Assembly (NCBI GenBank): GCA_951812925.1
Contig: OX638369.1
Coordinates: forward strand, 1,178,001 to 1,242,000
Direction: 5' to 3'
DNA from: Calliopum simillimum
Taxonomy: Eukaryota > Arthropoda > Insecta > Diptera > Lauxaniidae
DNA: 64,000 nucleotides
Position 1 is the stretch's first letter. Every line of letters starts with the position of its first letter. A program made the position numbers and the translations under genes. The notes beneath the pieces are model-generated. The model saw nothing but the letters and a program-made list of their open reading frames with translations, was not told where the DNA came from and searched no databases. Of the stretch, positions 58,938 through 64,000 are shown in pieces.

Positions 58938-59019
58938 GAGGGCACACAGCGCAGTCCGTTGATAAATGCGCTATGTAGAGAGATTGATTTCGAAAGGTTC
59001 ATAGATCGATCCCGGCCTC
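58938..59019 (+). other. tRNA-like segment in the 530-bp unit (repeats at +530)
   Basis: AGCGCAGTCCGTTGATAAAT followed by GCGCT forms a 5-bp stem like a D arm and matches the A-box pattern (AGCGCAGTCCG against TRGCNNAGYNGG) with two mismatches. GGTTCATAGATCGATCC about 45 bases on resembles an expanded B box. GAGG and CCTC at the two ends could pair. No clear anticodon arm. It could be a Pol III promoter relic as in SINEs. Confidence 0.35.
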
Positions 59020-59081
59020 AGACAAAAAGTTCAAAAATTTTTCAATTGTTATTTCATTTAATTTAAAATATATTAAATAAA

Positions 59082-59144
59082 ACATAAATTGGTCTGATGA
59101 TGGTTACGTGGCGGTAACCGAAACATATGTCACCATAGCCATGT
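59082..59144 (+). ncRNA. Hammerhead-ribozyme-like motif, unit 1
   Basis: Core CTGATGA (59094-59100); stem II GGTTAC/GTAACC (59102-59107/59114-59119) with loop GTGGCG; GAAA (59120-59123); short stem III ACA/TGT with a 2-base loop (59123-59130); cleavage triplet GTC (59129-59131); stem I TGGT/ACCA (59090-59093/59132-59135), an internal loop, then ACAT/ATGT (59082-59085/59141-59144). This is the type I layout with a minimal stem III known from animal satellites and Penelope-like elements. One flaw: an extra T (59101) between the core and stem II. Confidence 0.65.
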
Positions 59145-59611
59145 TCAGTAGTTTTTTCTCTTCTCCTAATTGTCATAATATTCTAAGTTGGAAAATGCAT
59201 GGAATTTTCGATTCTTGCAAAACATTGACTAAAGTTCATAAAATTAGTATAATTTTCATATAGTCAACATAAACCATTTTAAGTAATAATGGAGAACACG
59301 CCAAATATGTGCAACTGGCAACACTTGTCAGTCATATAATATAACGGTATTGATTCTCAGCCAATGGCTGAGCCTTACCAAACAAACACAACATGAATGA
59401 TGACAAAGGAGTATAGAGAATGAAACCACGCTACATGCATATAGGCACTTAAGCTACCAATTTTTCCGAGGGCACACAGCGCAGTCCGTTGATAAATGCG
59501 CTATGTAGAGAGATTGATTTCGAAAGGTTCATAGATCGATCCCGGCCTCAGACAAAAAGTTCAAAAATTTTTCAATTGTTATTTCATTTAATTTAAAATA
59601 AATTAAATAAA

Positions 59612-59674
59612 ACATAAATTGGTCTGATGATGGTTACGTGGCGGTAACCGAAACATATGTCACCATAGCCATGT
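59612..59674 (+). ncRNA. Hammerhead-like motif, unit 2
   Basis: Identical in all 63 bases to unit 1, including the extra T after the core. Predicted cleavage between 59661 and 59662. Confidence 0.65.
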
Positions 59675-60141
59675 TCAGTAGTTTTTTCTCTTCTTCTAAT
59701 TGTCATAATATTCTAAGTTGGAAAATGCATGGAATTTTCGATTCTTGCAAAACATTGACTAAAGTTCATAAAATTAGTATAATTTTCATATAGTCAACAT
59801 AAACCATTTTAAGTAATAATGGAGAACACGCCAAATATGTGCAACTGGCAACACTTGTCAGTCACATAATATAACGGTATTGATTCTCAGCCAATGGCTG
59901 AGCCTTACCAAACAAACACAACATGAATGATGACAAAGGAGTATAGAGAATGAAACCACGCTACATGTATATAGGCACTTAAGCTACCAATTTTTCCGAG
60001 GGCACACAGCGCAGTCCGTTGATAAATGCGCTATGTAGAGAGATTGATTTCGAAAGGTTCATAGATCGATCCCGGCCTCAGACAAAAAGTTCAAAAATTT
60101 TTCAATTGTTATTTCATTTAATTTAAAATAAATTAAATAAA

Positions 60142-60204
60142 ACATAAATTGGTCTGATGATGGTTACGTGGCGGTAACCGAAACATATGTCACCATAGCC
60201 ATGT
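60142..60204 (+). ncRNA. Hammerhead-like motif, unit 3
   Basis: Identical to unit 1. Predicted cleavage between 60191 and 60192. Confidence 0.65.
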
Positions 60205-60671
60205 TCAGTAGTTTTTTCTCTTCTCCTAATTGTCATAATATTCTAAGTTGGAAAATGCATGGAATTTTCGATTCTTGCAAAACATTGACTAAAGTTCATA
60301 AAATTAGTATAATTTTCATATAGTCAACATAAACCATTTTAAGTAATAATGGAGAACACGCCAAATATGTGCAACTGGCAACACTTGTCAGTCATATAAT
60401 ATAACGGTATTGATTCTCAGCCAATGGCTGAGCCTTACCAAACAAACACAACATGAATGATGACAGAGGAGTATAGAGAATGAAACCACGCTACATGCAT
60501 ATAGGCACTTAAGCTACCAATTTTTCCGAGGGCACACAGCGCAGTCCGTTGATAAATGCGCTATGTAGAGAGATTGATTTCGAAAGGTTCATAGATCGAT
60601 CCCGGCCTCAGACAAAAAGTTCAAAAATTTTTCAATTGTTATTTCATTTAATTTAAAATAAATTAAATAAA

Positions 60672-60734
60672 ACATAAATTGGTCTGATGATGGTTACGTG
60701 GCGGTAACCGAAACATATGTCACCATAGCCATGT
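60672..60734 (+). ncRNA. Hammerhead-like motif, unit 4
   Basis: Identical to unit 1. Predicted cleavage between 60721 and 60722, which would release a 530-nt monomer from unit 3 to unit 4. Confidence 0.65.
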
Positions 60735-60866
60735 TCAGTAGTTTTTTCTCTTCTCCTAATTGTCATAATATTCTAAGTTGGAAAATTCATGGAATTTTCG
60801 ATTCTTGCAAAACATTGACTAAAGTTCATAAAATTAGTATAATTTTCATATAGTCAACATAAACCA

Positions 60867-61960
60867 ATTTATTTTAAAAAATTTTAAAAAATTCAAACCG
60901 CCTTAACCGACTTCGCTATTTAAATAAAAACAAATCAAAAAGTTTTATTTTTATAATTTATTGTAGATGCATTTCGACTTTTAGGTCATCATCAGTCAAA
61001 CGAATTTAAAGACTAACAAAATTGAGTACGCCTATTAACATTTTTGGCGTATATAGCATAAAACAAATTTTAATAAAACAGAAGTGGGAAGAGAAAATTA
61101 TTAAAACTAGGAACAGTTTGTTATTGTTGCTTATAAAAGTAAGTAAAAGGAAAAGCTAAGCAAACTAGCAAAATGTAAATACGCAAAGCATACAAAGATT
61201 CAAAAACAATATCCAAAAATAAAACAATATCAAAAAACACGAAAATCGCGTCATAAGAAATTTTTTGTACATAAGCAAATAAATGCAAAAAAGCAAAAAA
61301 CAAAACGCAAAGCATAATGTAAACAGAATTAAAAATAAAAACACGGCCTAGCAATAAATATGCAGCAAAGCGCAGCAACCATCAATTTGAAAATTTTACT
61401 TTTTCAGAATACTGAAAAGGGATGACCTGATCGGCGCTTCCATTGTGTTCATACTTCTGTTCTGGTTTTTATGCATGTAAATGCTTTCGTACGCGTCCAA
61501 GCTTTTCTCGTCTCTGATTTGTTTGATTAGCTTTAGATTTTCTATGCTAAAGCTGTGCAAAAAATTTCTTATGACGCGATTTTCGTGTTTTTTGATATTG
61601 TTTTATTTTTGGATATTGTTTTTGAATCTTTGTATGCTTTGCGTATTTACATTTTGCTAGTTTGCTTAGCTTTTCCTTTTACTTACTTTTATAAGCAACA
61701 ATAACAAACTGTTCCTAGTTTTAATAATTTTCTCTTCCCACTTCTGTTTTATTAAAATTTGTTTTATGCTATATACGCCAAAAATGTTAATAGGCGTACT
61801 CAATTTTGTTAGTCTTTAAATTCGTTTGACTGATGATGACCTAAAAGTCGAAATGCATCTACAATAAATTATAAAAATAAAACTTTCTGATTTGTTTTTA
61901 TTTAAATAGCGAAGTCGGTTAAGGCGGTTTGAATTTTTTAAAATTTTTTAAAATTGCATA
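60867..61960. mobile_element. Foldback element, arms about 390 bp, spacer about 290 bp
   Basis: AATTCAAACCGCCTTAACCG (60890 region) faces CGGTTAAGGCGGTTTGAATT. The arms continue through GATGCATTTCGACTTTTAGG and GAGTACGCCTATTAACATTT to about 61270, mirrored from 61560. Each arm carries CTGATGATGACCTAAAAGTC followed by GAAATGCATC (left arm on the minus strand), a degenerate hammerhead-like core. An 85-codon frame on each arm looks like low-complexity hydrophobic sequence and not a protein. Confidence 0.75.
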
Positions 61961-62019
61961 AAATAAATTAGACTTCGCGGTATTGTCCGTTTTATTATTA
62001 GTATACGGCTAATAATAAA

Positions 62020-64000
62020 TATAATTTAAAGAGACTGTTGCTGTAATTTACAGATCACCAAGTAGTTCAGAACGTGAATTTTGTGCAATCTTCTCAGATT
62101 GGCTTGATAGAATGTTATACTCAAATCTTAATATAGTAATTTTTGGAGATTTTAATATTAATTTGCTAGACAATAACTATACTTACACTAAAGCTTTTAA
62201 TGATGTCCTAATATATAACAACTTAATACAAATAATTAAAAAACCTACAAGGATTGCGGAATTTTCGAAGTCGTTAATTGATTTTGTTATTTGCCCCAGA
62301 GAAAGAAATATTAAGGCAGACACTGTTCCAGAATTTAAAATCGGTGATCCCGTGAAAAATAAGAAATTTAAAAACGATAAAATATATATTGATCGATTTA
62401 TATATAAAAAAAAATCAATTTAGAGAATTTCTTATTGAAATGTGTGGCAATATTAATTGCAATACAGACTTCAATGTGTTGGCCTTGACGTTAGAAAACA
62501 GTTTAATGCATTGTGTAAAAAAACAAATAAGAAAGTCAAAAGTCAATTACGATAATAAATGGTTTACAGATGAAGTGCGTACCTTAAAATATAACAAAAA
62601 ACAGTGCTTCCGTAGGGCTAGTATTTTAAACAGGCCAGAAGATTGGCATGCTTACAGAAACACTCGCAACACGTATAAAAATAAGATTAACCTTGCTAAA
62701 AGAAATTATACGTGTAACAAAATTTAATCATGTTCCAATCAAAAAGATATGTGGAAAACAATTAAGAAATTAGTTTTGAAAGAGGAAAATGCAAAAATCA
62801 GTGAAATTCGATTCGGTGATAGTTTGGAAACAGATAATTCTGTCATTGCTAATAAGCTCAATGCTCACTTCATAGAAAGCATTAATGTAATTACTAACTC
62901 AATACCTTCGGTTAATAATCAGTGTAACGTGGACATTCCTGAATCCCAAAAGTTTTTTAAATTCAAAGAAATAAATTTAAATGAGCTAAAAGCAGTTTGT
63001 AGAAAAATGAATTCAAAAAAAGCGTTTAATGTAAATATTAACATCATCCAGGATTGTTTTGATATAATTGGTCCAATAATACTACGAATAGTTAATGAGT
63101 CTTTCCGGTGCGGTGAGTTTCCAAGAAACTTAAAGAAATCTACCGTTATTCCGATACCTAAAGAAGCAGCTACAAATGACTGTGAAAAACTTAGACCCAT
63201 AAATATGATGCCATTACTTGAGAAAATTGTGGAAAAGTGCGCGTACGAACAATTTTATAAATTCGTGTGTGATAATAAAATTTTGATTGAAAATCTGTCA
63301 GGCTTTCGCCATGATCACTCATGTGAAACGTCTTTAAATTGGCTACCAACAACTCTTAAAGAAGAGAGACATGGTGGCAATAAAATAATAACACTATTTT
63401 TGGACTTTCAAAGAGCTTTTGAAACTATTGATCGAGATATACTTCTCAGTAAATTATCCAAATATGGTATTAAGGGCTCTGAGCTGGAATGGTTTAGATC
63501 GTACTTAACAGACAGAACACAAGTGACAAATATAAATAATGAAACGTCGAGTGCAATTAAAAGATGTTTCGGTGTCCCACAAGGAACCATTCTAGGTCCC
63601 TTACTGTTCCTGTTATACATAAACGATATCTGTAAAGTATTAAAAAAGTGTAAAATATCATTGTTTGCAGATGATGCCCTATTGTTTATAAGTGGTAAAA
63701 ACTTGAGTGAACTCATTGAAGGTATAACAGAAGATTCAAACAATCTTTGTGTATGGCTTCGAATAAACAAATTAAAAATAAATGTTAATAAGACTAAATG
63801 TATGGTGGTCAATAGTAATGAAACAGTAAATTTAATGATAGATGGAAAACCCATAGAACAAGTGAATGAAATTAAATATTTGGGTGTTATACTCGATTCT
63901 AAACTGAACTTTCATAGTCATATGACATACGTGGCGAAAAAAATCTCAAAGAAAATAGGGTTCCTCAAGAGAATAAGAAAAAATGTTACCATAATGTGTG
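62020..64000 (+). pseudogene. LINE-A ORF2, endonuclease C-terminus and RT (runs off the window)
   Basis: VIYRSPSSSEREFCAIFSDW, FGDFNINLL (endonuclease), then a frameshift at an A-run (about 62406-62413) and a TAA at 62725-62727, then RT: PKEAATNDCEKLRPINMMPL, LFLDFQRAFETIDRDIL, FGVPQGTILGPLLFLLYIND, SLFADDALLF (FADD), EIKYLGVILDSKLNFHSH. Same element as 48927-49787, 52897-53382 and 53383-53625. The frameshift and stop make this copy inactive. The C-terminus lies beyond 64000. Confidence 0.8.

Larger units (their letters stand above)
58651..60866 (+). repeat. 530-bp tandem repeat array, four full units plus a partial
   Basis: The word GGAATTTTCGATTCTTGCAA starts at 58671, 59201, 59731, 60261 and 60791, exactly 530 apart. 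Units differ at only a few bases (for example ACAAAC/ACCAAAC, TTCTCC/TTCTTC). Each has a CTCAGCCAATGGCTGAG hairpin, a tRNA-like stretch and a hammerhead-like motif. The last unit is cut at about 60866 where a foldback element begins. No ORF. Consistent with a satellite or retrozyme-like repeat. Confidence 0.95.

Noticed and set aside
58938..59019. A functional tRNA gene in each 530-bp unit
   Set aside because: No anticodon arm, an oversized T-arm loop and imperfect acceptor pairing; kept only as a tRNA-like segment.

Overview
This is AT-rich insect nuclear DNA. Short phase-consistent introns, fly-like protein sequences and dense transposon debris point to a higher dipteran, probably a tephritid-type fruit fly (the family placement is inference). 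Three host genes can be assembled exon by exon. Two are neighbouring convergent genes for mitochondrial inner-membrane proteins: a Tim14/Pam18 J-protein (+, 4218-5096) and NDUFC2 of complex I (-, 6083-7983). The third is the BMP-pathway R-Smad Mad (-, 30051-31553). Fragments of three more host genes (C1QBP/p32, a TANGO2-like gene and an RRP12-like gene) survive as pseudogenes.

Almost everything else is mobile DNA. 1-10.6 kb holds a copia gag relic, a Harbinger-type MITE, hAT-type and TA-target elements, a mariner relic, and a GCGTACGC-rich palindromic MITE with 8-bp target duplications that entered an intron of each mitochondrial gene. 9.9-20.1 kb is a direct tandem duplication of about 5.1 kb carrying a p32/TANGO2 fragment pair and part of a decayed minus-strand BEL/Pao element, which continues to its second LTR at 22.0 kb. 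22.4-27.6 kb has a 5'-truncated LINE, the RRP12 fragment and foldback elements. 27.6-36.3 kb holds Mad and its upstream non-coding DNA with small MITEs. 36.8-44.5 kb is a large foldback element split by a near full-length Jockey-type LINE.

48.9-64.0 kb is a nest of insertions. A PHD-finger LINE ('LINE-A') is split by a truncated LINE ('LINE-B'), itself hit by two inverted copies of another element. LINE-A is split again by a LINE with two long open ORFs ('LINE-D'), a 200-base assembly gap, a 530-bp tandem array and a foldback element. LINE-A resumes near 62.0 kb and leaves the window.

The most interesting signals are in this last nest. Each complete 530-bp repeat contains a hammerhead-ribozyme-like motif (core, stem II, GUC cleavage site and pairing stem I), identical in all four copies. 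LINE-D has no AUG for its second ORF but has an A AAA AAC slippery heptamer in front of the ORF1 stop, followed by a 10-bp hairpin, so -1 frameshifting is predicted. LINE-A joins its two ORFs in one frame across a UAG in the CARYYA readthrough context. All of this was read by eye; no search or folding program was run.
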